Origin: DATLLN01 sp963720885
Lineage (GTDB): Bacteria > Actinomycetota > Thermoleophilia > Gaiellales > JAICJC01
DNA length: 64,000 nucleotides
Reading direction: 5' to 3'
Assembly: GCA_963720885.1 (NCBI GenBank)
Contig: CAVRGW010000006.1
Span: forward strand, 868,001-932,000
Positions within the stretch are counted from its first letter, which is position 1. Each line of letters begins with the position of its first letter. Under the pieces are notes generated by a model. The model was not told the origin of the DNA, ran no database searches, and saw only the letters and a program-made list of their open reading frames with translations. Positions 30,276 through 40,335 of this stretch are shown here, piece by piece. Both the position numbers and the translations under genes were made by a program.

Positions 30276-31336
30276 TGGGTCTCCAGGAGCTCTGGTTCTG
30301 TCTACTCGCCGTTCTCTGGACGGGCTACTTCGTGCTCGAGGGATTCGACTTCGGTGTCGGCATGCTGCTGCCGTTCCTTGGCCGCAACGCCGAGGAGAAG
30401 GGCACGTTGCTCGACACGATCGGGCCCGTCTGGGATGGCAACGAGGTCTGGCTGCTGGTCGCCGGCGGAGCCACGTTCGCGGCGTTCCCGCTGTGGTACG
30501 CGACCATGTTCTCGGGCTTCTACGTCGCGCTGCTGCTGGTGCTGGTGCTCCTGATCGCCCGCGTCGTCTCGTTCGAATGGCGGGGCAAGCTGGACGATCC
30601 ACGGTGGTCCGGCCTCTGGACATGGGCGAACACGGCGGCGTCGGTCGGCGCTCCGCTGATCTGGGGCATCGCCCTGTCCAGCCTGCTGTACGGCGTGCCG
30701 CTCGACTCCGACCACGGGTTCGCCGGGTCGTTCTGGGATCTGTTCACGTGGTACAGCCTGCTCGCCGGCGTCGCCGTGGTGCTGCTGTTCGGGCTGCACG
30801 GCGCCGCGTTCCTGGCGCTCCGTACCTCGGGCGAGCTCCGCGACCGAGCGCGGGCCGCGGCCGCCCGGATGGCGGTCGTTGCTGCCGTGGTCGGCGCCGC
30901 TTTTCTGGTCGCCACGCTCGTCGTTGGCATGGACAACAACGACAAGGATCTGTTCCCGGGTGTCGTCGTGATCGTGCTCGCCGCGCTGGCGGCGGTGGCC
31001 GCCGTCGTGCTCACCCGCGCCGGCCGCGAGGGCCAGGCGTTCCTGGCGACAGCGGCGACGATCGTGCTGGCCGTCGTGTCGCTGTTCACCATGCTCTATC
31101 CGCGGGTGATGGTGTCGTCGACCGGCTTCGCCAACAGCCTGACCATCGACAACGCCGCGTCCGGTCACTACACACTGACGGTGATGACCATCGTCGCGCT
31201 CGTGCTGCTCCCGATCGTGATGCTCTACCAGGCATGGACGTACCACGTGTTCCGCGCGCGGCTGGGCCAGGCCGAGATGCCCGCCGGCCCGGCAGACATG
31301 CTCGGTCCGCGGCGCGACTCCCAGCGGAAGGCGTAG
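30275..31336 (+). CDS. cydB: Cytochrome bd oxidase subunit II (copy 1)
   Basis: The 353-residue protein begins with the family signature LWTGYFVLEGFDFGVGML and contains GPVWDGNEVWLLVAGGATFAAFP-type sequence (positions about 40-62), with about eight to nine membrane helices. It completes a terminal quinol oxidase with the upstream CydA. No cydDC follows this copy; assembly would depend on the cydDC genes 6 kb downstream. Confidence 0.96.
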   Translation: MGLQELWFCLLAVLWTGYFVLEGFDFGVGMLLPFLGRNAEEKGTLLDTIGPVWDGNEVWLLVAGGATFAAFPLWYATMFSGFYVALLLVLVLLIARVVSFEWRGKLDDPRWSGLWTWANTAASVGAPLIWGIALSSLLYGVPLDSDHGFAGSFWDLFTWYSLLAGVAVVLLFGLHGAAFLALRTSGELRDRARAAAARMAVVAAVVGAAFLVATLVVGMDNNDKDLFPGVVVIVLAALAAVAAVVLTRAGREGQAFLATAATIVLAVVSLFTMLYPRVMVSSTGFANSLTIDNAASGHYTLTVMTIVALVLLPIVMLYQAWTYHVFRARLGQAEMPAGPADMLGPRRDSQRKA

Positions 31337-31339
31337 TCT
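31334..31339 (+). promoter_or_regulatory. Putative -10 box TAGTCT for the lipoprotein gene
   Basis: TAGTCT includes the cydB1 stop codon and ends six bases before the ATG at 31346. No Shine-Dalgarno sequence is present. Confidence 0.4.
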
Positions 31340-31345
31340 TTGCTG

Positions 31346-31900
31346 ATGCCGTGGTCCCGTCGGTCATTGCTCGCAGTCCCGCTCGCCGCGATGCTGATCG
31401 CATCCGGCTGCGGCGGCTCAGGCGGCGGCTCCAGCACGTCGTCCGCCGAGACATGGGCCGACGGTGTCTGCAGCTCGCTGAACACCTGGAAGTCCTCCGT
31501 GACCGACGCCGGCGCCTCGATCACGGGCGGAAGCATGAGCGAGGATCAGGTGAAGTCCGCGGTCGGCCAGGTCAAGGATGCGACGTCCAAGCTGTCGTCG
31601 GATCTCAAGGGCCTGGGGCGCCCGGACACCGAGTCCGGCCAGCAGGCCCAGGAGGCGCTGACCAAGCTTTCGTCGCAGCTCGACGAGGACGTGCAGCAGA
31701 TCAACCAGGCCGTCGAGGGGGCATCCGGCCCGACCGCCGCGGTGGGAATCGCCACGTCGGTCGGCGCGACGCTGTCCCAGATGAGCACGCAGGTCTCCGC
31801 GGCGCTCACGACGCTCGACCAGGCCGACGCCAAGGGCGAGCTGAACGACGCCTTCCAGAAGTCGGACGCCTGCAAGCAGCTCACCGGCTCCGGCTCGTAA
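31346..31900 (+). CDS. Predicted lipoprotein, unknown function
   Basis: The 184-residue protein has a lipoprotein signal (RRSLLAVPLAAMLIASGC, Cys22), a Gly/Ser linker, and a largely alpha-helical mature domain with two cysteines (GVCSSLN and DACKQL). It resembles small actinobacterial lipoproteins with a helical-bundle body. An in-frame TTG six bases upstream is possible but the ATG places the signal peptide correctly. It sits between a cytochrome bd operon and gadB, so an envelope stress role is only a guess. Confidence 0.75.
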   Translation: MPWSRRSLLAVPLAAMLIASGCGGSGGGSSTSSAETWADGVCSSLNTWKSSVTDAGASITGGSMSEDQVKSAVGQVKDATSKLSSDLKGLGRPDTESGQQAQEALTKLSSQLDEDVQQINQAVEGASGPTAAVGIATSVGATLSQMSTQVSAALTTLDQADAKGELNDAFQKSDACKQLTGSGS

Positions 31901-31927
31901 ATACCCGAAACCGATCGGAGTGGTGGC

Positions 31928-33322
31928 ATGGCACTGAAGCATCCCGACGCGCAGCACGGCCCTGAGCACGACCTCTCGCTGGCGCCGATCTTCGAGCTCG
32001 AGGCCGGCACGCGGATCCCCCGCCACACCATTCCGCAGAACGAGATGCCGCCCGAGGTGGCGTACCAGATCATCCACGACGAGCTGATGCTCGACGGCAA
32101 CGCTCGCCTGAACATGGCGACGTTCGTCAGCACGTGGATGGAGCCGCAGGCCGCGCGGCTGATGGCCGAGTGCTCCGACAAGAACATGATCGACAAGGAC
32201 GAGTACCCGCAGACCGCGGAGCTCGAGATGCGTTGCGTCAACATCCTCAGCCGGCTCTGGCACGCGCCCGATGCTGCGGACGCGACGGGCTGCTCGACCA
32301 CCGGCTCGAGCGAGGCGGCGATGCTCGGGGGCCTGGCGCTCAAGCGGCGGTGGCAGAAGCGGCGCAAGGCCGCGGGCGAGCCGATCGACAAGCCGAACAT
32401 CGTGATGGGCATCAACGTCCAGATCTGCTGGGAGAAGTTCGCCAACTACTGGGACGTCGAGATGCGGCTGGTGCCGATGGAAGGCGAGCGCTTCACGCTA
32501 TCGGCCGAGGAGGCGGTGAAGCTCTGCGACGAGAACACGATCGGCGTGGTTGCCATCCTCGGGTCGACGTTCGACGGCGCCTACGAGCCGGTCAAGGAGA
32601 TCTGCGACGCGCTCGATGCGTTCCAGAAGGAGACCGGGATCAACGTGCCGGTGCACGTCGACGGCGCGTCCGGCGCATTCATCGCCCCGTTCCTCGACCT
32701 CGACCTGGAGTGGGACTTCCGGCTGCCCCGCGTCGCATCGATCAACGCCTCGGGACACAAGTTCGGGCTGGTCTACCCCGGCGTGGGCTGGATCGTCTGG
32801 CGCGACTCCGCGTCGCTGCCCGAGGACCTGATCTTCTGGGTCAACTACCTGGGTGACAACATGCCGACGTTCGCGCTGAACTTCTCTCGGCCGGGCGCAC
32901 AGGTGGTCGCGCAGTACTACAACTTCCTGCGCCTCGGCTTCAACGGCTACGCGAAGGTGCAGGGATACGGGCGCACCGTCGCGATGCGGCTGGCGGAGCA
33001 GATCGGCGAGCTCGGGCCGTTCCGCCTGCTGACGCACGGCAGGGAGCTGCCGGTGTTCGCCTTCACGCTGAAGGACGACGTGACCAACTACACGGTCTTC
33101 GACGTCTCCAACGCGATGCGGGAGCGTGGCTGGCAGGTGCCGGCGTACACCTTCCCGAAGAACCGCGAGGATCTTGCGGCGCTGCGGGTCGTCGTCCGGC
33201 AGGGATTTTCGCATGACCTTGCGGACCTGCTGATCGCCGACCTCCAGCGCCAGCTGCCGAAGCTGCAGAAGCAGTCCGAGCCGGTGCACGACGCCTCCAG
33301 CGCACAGAGCTTCCACCACTAG
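31928..33322 (+). CDS. gadB: Glutamate decarboxylase
   Basis: The 464-residue PLP enzyme converts glutamate to GABA and CO2, consuming a proton. Family features: PRHTIPQNEMPPEVAYQ at the N-terminus, GCSTTGSSEAAMLGGLA, HVDGASGAF, and the PLP lysine in ASGHKFGLVYPGVGW. The ATG follows CGGAGTGG. No glutamate/GABA antiporter (GadC) is visible in the window. Placement between two cytochrome bd loci suggests expression under acid or low-oxygen stress, which is inference. Confidence 0.95.
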   Translation: MALKHPDAQHGPEHDLSLAPIFELEAGTRIPRHTIPQNEMPPEVAYQIIHDELMLDGNARLNMATFVSTWMEPQAARLMAECSDKNMIDKDEYPQTAELEMRCVNILSRLWHAPDAADATGCSTTGSSEAAMLGGLALKRRWQKRRKAAGEPIDKPNIVMGINVQICWEKFANYWDVEMRLVPMEGERFTLSAEEAVKLCDENTIGVVAILGSTFDGAYEPVKEICDALDAFQKETGINVPVHVDGASGAFIAPFLDLDLEWDFRLPRVASINASGHKFGLVYPGVGWIVWRDSASLPEDLIFWVNYLGDNMPTFALNFSRPGAQVVAQYYNFLRLGFNGYAKVQGYGRTVAMRLAEQIGELGPFRLLTHGRELPVFAFTLKDDVTNYTVFDVSNAMRERGWQVPAYTFPKNREDLAALRVVVRQGFSHDLADLLIADLQRQLPKLQKQSEPVHDASSAQSFHH

Positions 33323-33407
33323 CTCGACCGTTCCGGTGCGGTTCATCCCCGTCGCATCCGGCGTTTGCGTCCGCTTCACTGTGCCCGCGTAGCCTCACCA
33401 CGCCGAC

Positions 33408-33426
33408 GATGCAACAACGGGTCAGG
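33408..33426 (+). repeat. Partial copy of the GCAACAAC-GGGTC palindromic repeat
   Basis: GATGCAACAACGGGTCAGG shares its first half with the full palindrome at 53751-53779 (GATGCAACAACGGGGTC) but lacks the right arm. It lies in the 226-base gap before cydA2, which otherwise shows only the TACCGT box. Confidence 0.5.
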
Positions 33427-33536
33427 CCCTCGGCTGCCGCTTGATGCCGAGATCGGTGTCACCGCGGCTTCTGACTCTCGGGTTTCCCGCAACGCTGTCC
33501 CGAGCACTCCCTGAGGCGGCGGCTCCACGCGATGCC

Positions 33537-33542
33537 TACCGT
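33537..33542 (+). promoter_or_regulatory. Putative -10 box TACCGT for cydA2
   Basis: TACCGT ends six bases before the GTG at 33549. This layout supports the GTG as start rather than the in-frame ATG about 110 bases upstream. Confidence 0.45.
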
Positions 33543-33548
33543 GGGCCG

Positions 33549-34949
33549 GTGAATCTCGATCTCGCCCGCTGGCAGTTCGCCGTCACCACGATCTACCACT
33601 TCCTGTTCGTCCCGGTCACGATCGGGACGACGTGGTTCGTGGCGGTGTTCCAAACGCTGTGGATCCGCAGGGGCGATGAGGACTATCGACGCTTGACCCG
33701 GTTCTTCGGCACGTTGATGCTGATCAACTTCGCGATCGGCGTCGTGACGGGGATTGTCCAGGAGTTCCAGTTCGGCATGAACTGGTCGGCATACTCGAGG
33801 TACGTCGGCGACATCTTCGGCGCACCGTTGGCGATGGAGGGCCTGGTCGCGTTCTTCCTGGAGTCGACATTCCTCGGCCTCTGGATCTTCGGCTGGGGGA
33901 GGCTCCGCCCCGGCCTGCACCTGGCGACGATGTACGCGGTGGCCGTCGGCACGACGCTGTCGGCGTTCTTCATCCTCGCTGCCAACTCGTGGATGCAGCA
34001 CCCGGTGGGGTACGTGGTCAACCAGCGCACCGGCCGCGCCGAGATGCGGAGCATCGTCGATGTGCTGACGAACTCGACGGTGATCTACGCCTTCCCGCAC
34101 ACCATCGGCGCCGCCGTCCTGACGTCCGGGATGATCGTCGTCGGAGTGTCGGCGTGGCACATCGCGCGCGGCAGCGAACGACGGATGTTCGGCAAGGCGA
34201 TTCGGCTCGCGCTGCCCGTCGTGTTCGTGGCATCCGTGCTGACGACGCTGATCGGCCATGGCCAGGCGCAGCTGATGACCAAGCAGCAGCCGATGAAGAT
34301 GGCCGCGGCGGAGGCGTTGTACGAGACGCGTGACAGTGCGCCCTTCTCACTGTTCGCCGTGGGGCCGTTCGAGCACCGGCCGGCGCGTTCGACGGTCGAC
34401 GTGACGATCCCCAACGGGCTCTCCGTGCTCGCCACCAACTCCCTGCACGGCCGGGTCGAGGGGATCAACGACCTCGAGCGCACGTACGAGCAGCGGTACG
34501 GACCGGGCGAATACGCCCCGATCGTCGGCATCACCTACTGGACGTTCCGGATCATGACCGGGATCGGGTTCGTCACGATCCTGATCTCGGGCATCGGCCT
34601 GGTGCTGCTCTGGCGAGGCCGGCTGGAGTCGTCCAGGCGCTATCTTCGCCTGTCCACCTGGGCCATCGCCCTGCCGTTCCTGGCGAACGCGGCGGGATGG
34701 ATGTTCACCGAGATGGGGCGCCAGCCGTGGGTCGTGCAGGGTCTGCTGAAGACATCGGATGCCGTGTCGCCGAGCGTCTCGGCCTGGGAAGTCGGCCTGA
34801 CGCTCGCCGGCTTCACAGCGCTCTACGGAGTGCTCGCGGGCATCGACGGCTGGTTGATGTTCCGCTACGCGCGTGTGCTGCCGCCCGAGCGGCAGACGGC
34901 GGCGACGGATGGCGCCGATGAGGCGGCCGAGTCCGCGATGGCGTACTGA
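33549..34949 (+). CDS. cydA: Cytochrome bd oxidase subunit I (copy 2)
   Basis: The 466-residue protein starts VNLDLARWQFAVTTIYH; His17 is the first haem ligand position. It retains FQFGMNWSAYSRYVGDIFG, GLVAFFLESTF and WMQHPVGYVV. The first copy differs mainly in the loop and Q-loop regions. The GTG was chosen because homologues start at this residue; a longer in-frame extension to 33441 has no family similarity. It leads a cydA2B2DC operon. Confidence 0.95.
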   Translation: MNLDLARWQFAVTTIYHFLFVPVTIGTTWFVAVFQTLWIRRGDEDYRRLTRFFGTLMLINFAIGVVTGIVQEFQFGMNWSAYSRYVGDIFGAPLAMEGLVAFFLESTFLGLWIFGWGRLRPGLHLATMYAVAVGTTLSAFFILAANSWMQHPVGYVVNQRTGRAEMRSIVDVLTNSTVIYAFPHTIGAAVLTSGMIVVGVSAWHIARGSERRMFGKAIRLALPVVFVASVLTTLIGHGQAQLMTKQQPMKMAAAEALYETRDSAPFSLFAVGPFEHRPARSTVDVTIPNGLSVLATNSLHGRVEGINDLERTYEQRYGPGEYAPIVGITYWTFRIMTGIGFVTILISGIGLVLLWRGRLESSRRYLRLSTWAIALPFLANAAGWMFTEMGRQPWVVQGLLKTSDAVSPSVSAWEVGLTLAGFTALYGVLAGIDGWLMFRYARVLPPERQTAATDGADEAAESAMAY

Positions 34950-34959
34950 GGAGGATCTG

Positions 34960-36042
<1,083 letters not shown>

Positions 36043-37726
36043 ATGCGGGCGGTCGATCCCCGTCTGCTGAGGGCGTCTCCGGGCGCTCGCCGGTATCTCG
36101 TCGCGTGCGGGCCGCTGGGCGTGCTCACCGCTGGAGCCATCGTCGCCCAGGCCGCAGCGCTTGCGTCCGCGGTCAGCCGATGTTCTCCTGCATGGCGCTG
36201 CCCTCGCGGACGTCAGGCCGGCACTCGTCGTGCTTGCGCTGGCGTCTCTGGTGCGTGGCTGCGCGGCGTGGGCGTTCGAGGCGGGCGGCCACGTCGCCGC
36301 ATCGGCTGCAGCTCGCGATCTCCGTGGACGGCTGGTGCACGCGATGCTCCGCGGAGACGTCGTCAACGAGGATGCCGGCCGGGGCCGGCTCGCGACCGCG
36401 GCGACGTCGGGCATCGACGCGCTCGACCCGTACTTCGCGCGGTACCTGCCGGCGCTCGCGCTCTCGATGGTCGTCCCGCTCGTGATCCTTGCCGCCGTTG
36501 CGACGATGGATATCACCTCGGCGGTGCTGATGGCCGCGACTTTGCCGCTGATTCCGGTGTTCGGGGTCCTCGTGGGGAAGATGGCCGACCGGCGTGCGCG
36601 GACCAGGTACGCCATGCTCGCTCGGTTGTCGTCCCACTTCCTCGATGTGGTCGCGGGTCTGGGGACGCTTCGTGCGTTCAACCGGGGGGCCGCGCAGACC
36701 GAGCGGATCGCGGAGACCGGCGAGGCGTATCGCCGGGAGACGATGGGGACTCTGAGGATCGCGTTTCTGTCTGCGCTCGTGCTGGAGCTGGCGGCGGTGC
36801 TGGCCACGGCGTTGGTGGCGGTCGAGATCGGAGTCCGCCTGGACAACGGCGACATCGCGCTCGCTCCCGCGCTGACCATCCTGGTGCTCGCACCCGAGCT
36901 GTACATGCCGCTGCGAGCGGCTGCGGCCCAGTTCCACGCGAGCGCCGATGGGATGGCTGCGGCCGACGTCATCCTCGACCGGATCCACACGGCGGACGCG
37001 CGACCCGCCGGGCAGCTGCCGCCGCTCGATCCCCGGGACGTTCCGATCCGGCTGGAAGCGGTGACGGTTCGGTACCCGGGCCGCGAGACCGCGAGCCTCG
37101 ATCGCCTCGACCTGACGCTGTGGCCGGGCGAGCGGGTGGCCCTGGTCGGGCCGAGTGGTGCCGGGAAGTCGACGCTTGCCGCCGTGCTGCTCGGCTTCGT
37201 GCAGCCCGATGCAGGGCACGTCAGGGTCGGTGACCGGGATCTCGCGGACACCGAGCTGGAGGGCTGGCGTGGGATGACGGCCTGGATGCCGCAGCATCCT
37301 CATGTGACGGCCGGCACACTGCTCGAGGCGGTCGAGCTCGGCCGGCCCGGTGCAAGCCCGGCGGATGCTGACGAGGCCGCTCAACGGGCCGGCCTGCGAG
37401 CGCTTGTCGCCGAGTTGCCCGACGGCTGGCGCACGCGCGTCGGCGAAGGCGGCCGCTCCTTCTCGGCCGGCGAGGTGCGGCGGATCGCACTGGCGCGCGC
37501 ACTGATCCGCGACGCCTCGCTGGTCATCCTCGACGAGCCGACCGCGAGCCTCGACGCAGAAAGCGCCTCGGCGGTGGGATCGGCGCTCGACAGACTGCCA
37601 CGAGGGGCGACCACGCTTCTGATCACCCACGATGGCGAGCTGGCGACCCGCTGGGCTGACAGGGTGCTGCACCTGGACGCCGGACGGATCGTGACGCCGT
37701 TGCCGCGCAAGGGACCCGGAAGATGA
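36043..37726 (+). pseudogene. cydD: CydD, thiol reductant ABC exporter subunit, with apparent +1 frameshift
   Basis: CydDC exports cysteine/glutathione for cytochrome bd maturation. The N-terminus (RAVDPRLLRASPGARRYLV...AQAAALASAV) reads in the frame of the ATG at 36043, directly after cydB2. From about 36179 the protein continues in the next frame (DVLLHGAALADVRPALVVL) to the end. One surplus base near 36176-36179 explains the shift. The rest is intact: Walker A GPSGAGKST, signature FSAGEVRRIALARAL, Walker B VILDEPTASLD. A TTG at 36161 could start a truncated protein lacking the first membrane helix. Sequencing error, strain mutation or recoding cannot be separated here. Confidence 0.8.
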
Positions 37727-39393
37727 GCTCGGCAATCCGCACCCTGGCCCCGATCGTCGCGCTGGCGCGGCCTCACCGGCGCATGTTGCTGGCCGGCGCC
37801 GTACTCGGGACGCTGGCGGTCGGTGCCTCCATCGGGCTGCTTGCGACCTCCGGCTACCTGATCTCGCGCGCGGCGCTTCAGCCGCCAATCCTGTCCCTGA
37901 CCGTGGCGATCGTGGGGGTCCGCTTCTTCGGCCTGTCCCGTGGAATCCTCCGGTACCTCGATCGCCTGGTGTCCCATGACGCCGCGTTGCGCACGATGGC
38001 GACACTGCGCTCCCGGCTGTTCGCAAGGATCGAGCCGCTCGCTCCCGCCGAGCTCGGGGACAGCCGCGTGGGCGATCTCTTGAGCAGGTTCGTGGGCGAC
38101 ATCGAGGAGCTCGAGCAGCTGTTCCTACGGGCGCTCAATCCTGCCGCGGTGGCTGTCGGCACCGTGGCTCTGGCCACGCTCGTCGCCGCGCTGATCTCGC
38201 CGGCTGGCGGGCTCACCGTGCTGTGCTGCCTCGTGGTCGCGGCGCTCATCTTCGCCGGCACTGCCTGGTTCGGCTCCCGCCGAGCGGCGCGCCTGGAGTC
38301 TCCGGCTCGAGCAGAGTTGACCGCCGAGGTGGTCGAGGCGCTGACCTGCGCGCCCGAGCTGGTCGCCTTCGGCGCGGCCGGGCAATCGATCGAGCGGGTG
38401 GCCGCCGCAGACCGCGAGCTGGGCCGGGTGCGGCGACGGTCCGCGCTGTCCCTGGCCACCTCCGAGGGCGGGATGTCAGCCGCCGCCGGGCTGTCCGTCG
38501 TGTGCGTGCTCGCAGTCGCCACGGTGGACGTCCATCAAGGCGCGCTCGATCCCATCTTCGTCGCTGCCCTGGCGCTGCTCACGCTGGCCGCGTTCGAGGC
38601 GATCCGGCCCTTGCCGGCCGCAGCGCTCGAGCTGGCACGCTCCGTCGCCTCGGGGGCGCGGATCACCGCGCTCACCGATCGGGATCCCCGTGTGCGCGAC
38701 CCGGACCACCCGCGCCCGGCACCGAGTTCCGGCGCCGTGGAGATGCGTGGAGTCCGCCTGCGCCACGGCGACGCATCGCCTGTGCTGGACGGGTTCGACC
38801 TCCGAGTCGACCCGGGCGAGCTGGTCGCGCTGACCGGTCCCAGCGGTTGCGGGAAGACCACGGTGGCGAATCTGCTCGTCCGGTTCCTCGACCCGGATCA
38901 GGGCTCGGTACTGCTCGACGGCCACGAACTGCAGGAGTACGCCCAGTTCGACGTCCGCCAGGCGATATGCCTGTCCGGACAGGACGCTCACCTGTTCCCG
39001 ACGACGATCCGCCAGAACATCCTGATCGGACGTCCCGGTGCCACTCCCGACCAGGTCGACAGTGCAGTGCGCGCGGCGGGATTGTCCGAATGGGTGGCAA
39101 CGCTGCCCCAAGCCCTCGACACCGAGGTCGGAGATGACGGGCGCTCCGTCTCCGGCGGCCAGCGCCAGCGGATCGCACTTGCTCGTGCGTTGCTGTCGCG
39201 ACCGCGCCTACTCGTTCTCGACGAGCCGGACGCGCATCTCGACGACCGGACTGCGGCGGCAGTCATCCCCGATCTGCTGGCCAGGGCGCGCGCCGCCGGC
39301 GTGGGCGTTCTGCTGATCACGCACCGTGGTTTCGGAGTGGCCGATTGTGACCGCGTTGTCACTATGGACACGGTCAGTCCAGTGTGTGAATGA
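37723..39393 (+). CDS. cydC: CydC, thiol reductant ABC exporter subunit
   Basis: The 556-residue protein combines a six-helix ABC transmembrane domain (about 15-310) with an ATPase domain having GPSGCGKTT, VSGGQRQRIALARALL and LLVLDEPDAHLD. It forms the CydDC heterodimer. ATG overlaps the cydD stop by four bases (ATGA), so translation is coupled. The Walker B continuation DAHLD replaces the common TAHLD. Confidence 0.93.
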   Translation: MSSAIRTLAPIVALARPHRRMLLAGAVLGTLAVGASIGLLATSGYLISRAALQPPILSLTVAIVGVRFFGLSRGILRYLDRLVSHDAALRTMATLRSRLFARIEPLAPAELGDSRVGDLLSRFVGDIEELEQLFLRALNPAAVAVGTVALATLVAALISPAGGLTVLCCLVVAALIFAGTAWFGSRRAARLESPARAELTAEVVEALTCAPELVAFGAAGQSIERVAAADRELGRVRRRSALSLATSEGGMSAAAGLSVVCVLAVATVDVHQGALDPIFVAALALLTLAAFEAIRPLPAAALELARSVASGARITALTDRDPRVRDPDHPRPAPSSGAVEMRGVRLRHGDASPVLDGFDLRVDPGELVALTGPSGCGKTTVANLLVRFLDPDQGSVLLDGHELQEYAQFDVRQAICLSGQDAHLFPTTIRQNILIGRPGATPDQVDSAVRAAGLSEWVATLPQALDTEVGDDGRSVSGGQRQRIALARALLSRPRLLVLDEPDAHLDDRTAAAVIPDLLARARAAGVGVLLITHRGFGVADCDRVVTMDTVSPVCE

Positions 39394-39457
39394 CGAAGGC
39401 CGTCGCGAATCCGAGCGGCGGCCACCACGCCGGGTGAGCTGCCCTACGCCACGGCGT

Positions 39458-40135
39458 TCACCGGGTGGCGGCCTGCTGCGGCTCGTCGTGCCAGATCCAC
39501 CAGCGGTACGGCGGCGTCTGCGGGTATCCCTCCGGCGAGTCCTCCCACTCCTCCTGGCGCCCCAGCGCGGTCAGGTCGAGGTAGCTCCATGTGCTGCCCA
39601 TCGCCTCGTCTCCCCGGGCGTCGACGAAGTACGTGCGGTAGACGTCGTCGTCGTCGCGGATGAACGCGTTCGTGCCGTGCCACTCGCCCACGCCGAAGTC
39701 GACATCGAACCCGTCGGTCAGCGTGTACCAGGGCATCGCCCAGCCCATCCGAGCCTTCAGCCTCTGGATCTCGTCCTGGGGCGCGCGGGACACGAAGGCG
39801 AGCGTCGTGTCCCGCTCGTTCAGGTGGGCGACGTGAGCGACCTGGTCGGCCACCATCGAGCAGCCGATGCAGGCGTGCTCGGGCCACCCGCGCACGCCGG
39901 ACTCGTAGAAGGCGCGATAGACGATCAGCTGCTGGCGGCCGTCGAACAGATCCACCAGGCTCACCTTGCCGTCAGGTCCGATGAACGCGTACTCCCGTTC
40001 CACGGCCTGCCACGGCATCCGCCGCCGCTGTGCGGCGAGCGCGTCGCGCGTACGGGTCAGCTCCTTCTCCTTGACCAGCAGCTTCTGGCGGGCGGCTTCC
40101 CACTCCTCCGCCGACACAACTGTGCGTGGCTTCAT
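39458..40135 (-). CDS. DUF899 family thioredoxin-like protein
   Basis: The 225-residue protein has the DUF899 pattern: RTVVSAEEWEAARQKLLVKEK, RRRMPWQAVEREYAF, LIVYRAFYESGVRGWPEHACIGCSM with a CxxC-like CIGC, and the tail YPQTPPYRWW. The family is predicted to have a thioredoxin fold and is sometimes annotated as dithiol-disulfide isomerase; function is not established. The ATG at 40135 is preceded by GAGAGGAG. It is convergent with cydC. Confidence 0.88.
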   Translation of the reverse strand: MKPRTVVSAEEWEAARQKLLVKEKELTRTRDALAAQRRRMPWQAVEREYAFIGPDGKVSLVDLFDGRQQLIVYRAFYESGVRGWPEHACIGCSMVADQVAHVAHLNERDTTLAFVSRAPQDEIQRLKARMGWAMPWYTLTDGFDVDFGVGEWHGTNAFIRDDDDVYRTYFVDARGDEAMGSTWSYLDLTALGRQEEWEDSPEGYPQTPPYRWWIWHDEPQQAATR

Positions 40136-40189
40136 GGCGACTCCTCTCGCGAAGCACGGCTCAAACGGCCGACGGCGCGGAGGGTGAAA

Positions 40190-40263
40190 CGGGAGCGACG
40201 GGACTCGAACCCGCGACCTCCGGCGTGACAGGCCGGCGTTCTAACCGACTGAACTACGCCCCC
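40190..40263 (-). tRNA. tRNA-Asp (anticodon GTC)
   Basis: The minus strand folds into a full cloverleaf: acceptor GGGGGCG pairing with CGCTCCC (one G-T), T8/A9, D-arm GTTC...GAAC, anticodon stem CCGGC/GCCGG with loop CTGTCAC, T-arm GCGGG-TTCGAGT-CCCGT, discriminator G. No CCA is encoded. Confidence 0.97.
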
Positions 40264-40320
40264 GTGTGCGCCGTGCGGGCGCGCGGCTGAGTATACCCGT
40301 GGAGCGTCATCCGGGACGCG

Positions 40321-40326
40321 TAGGAT
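40321..40326 (+). promoter_or_regulatory. Putative -10 box TAGGAT for the GH15 gene
   Basis: TAGGAT ends nine bases before the ATG at 40336, with no Shine-Dalgarno sequence; leaderless layout. Confidence 0.5.
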
Positions 40327-40335
40327 CATCCGACG

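Noticed and set aside
33441..33548. Longer N-terminus for cydA2 from an upstream ATG
   Set aside because: The extra 36 residues have no cytochrome bd similarity and the GTG at 33549 has a properly placed -10 box.
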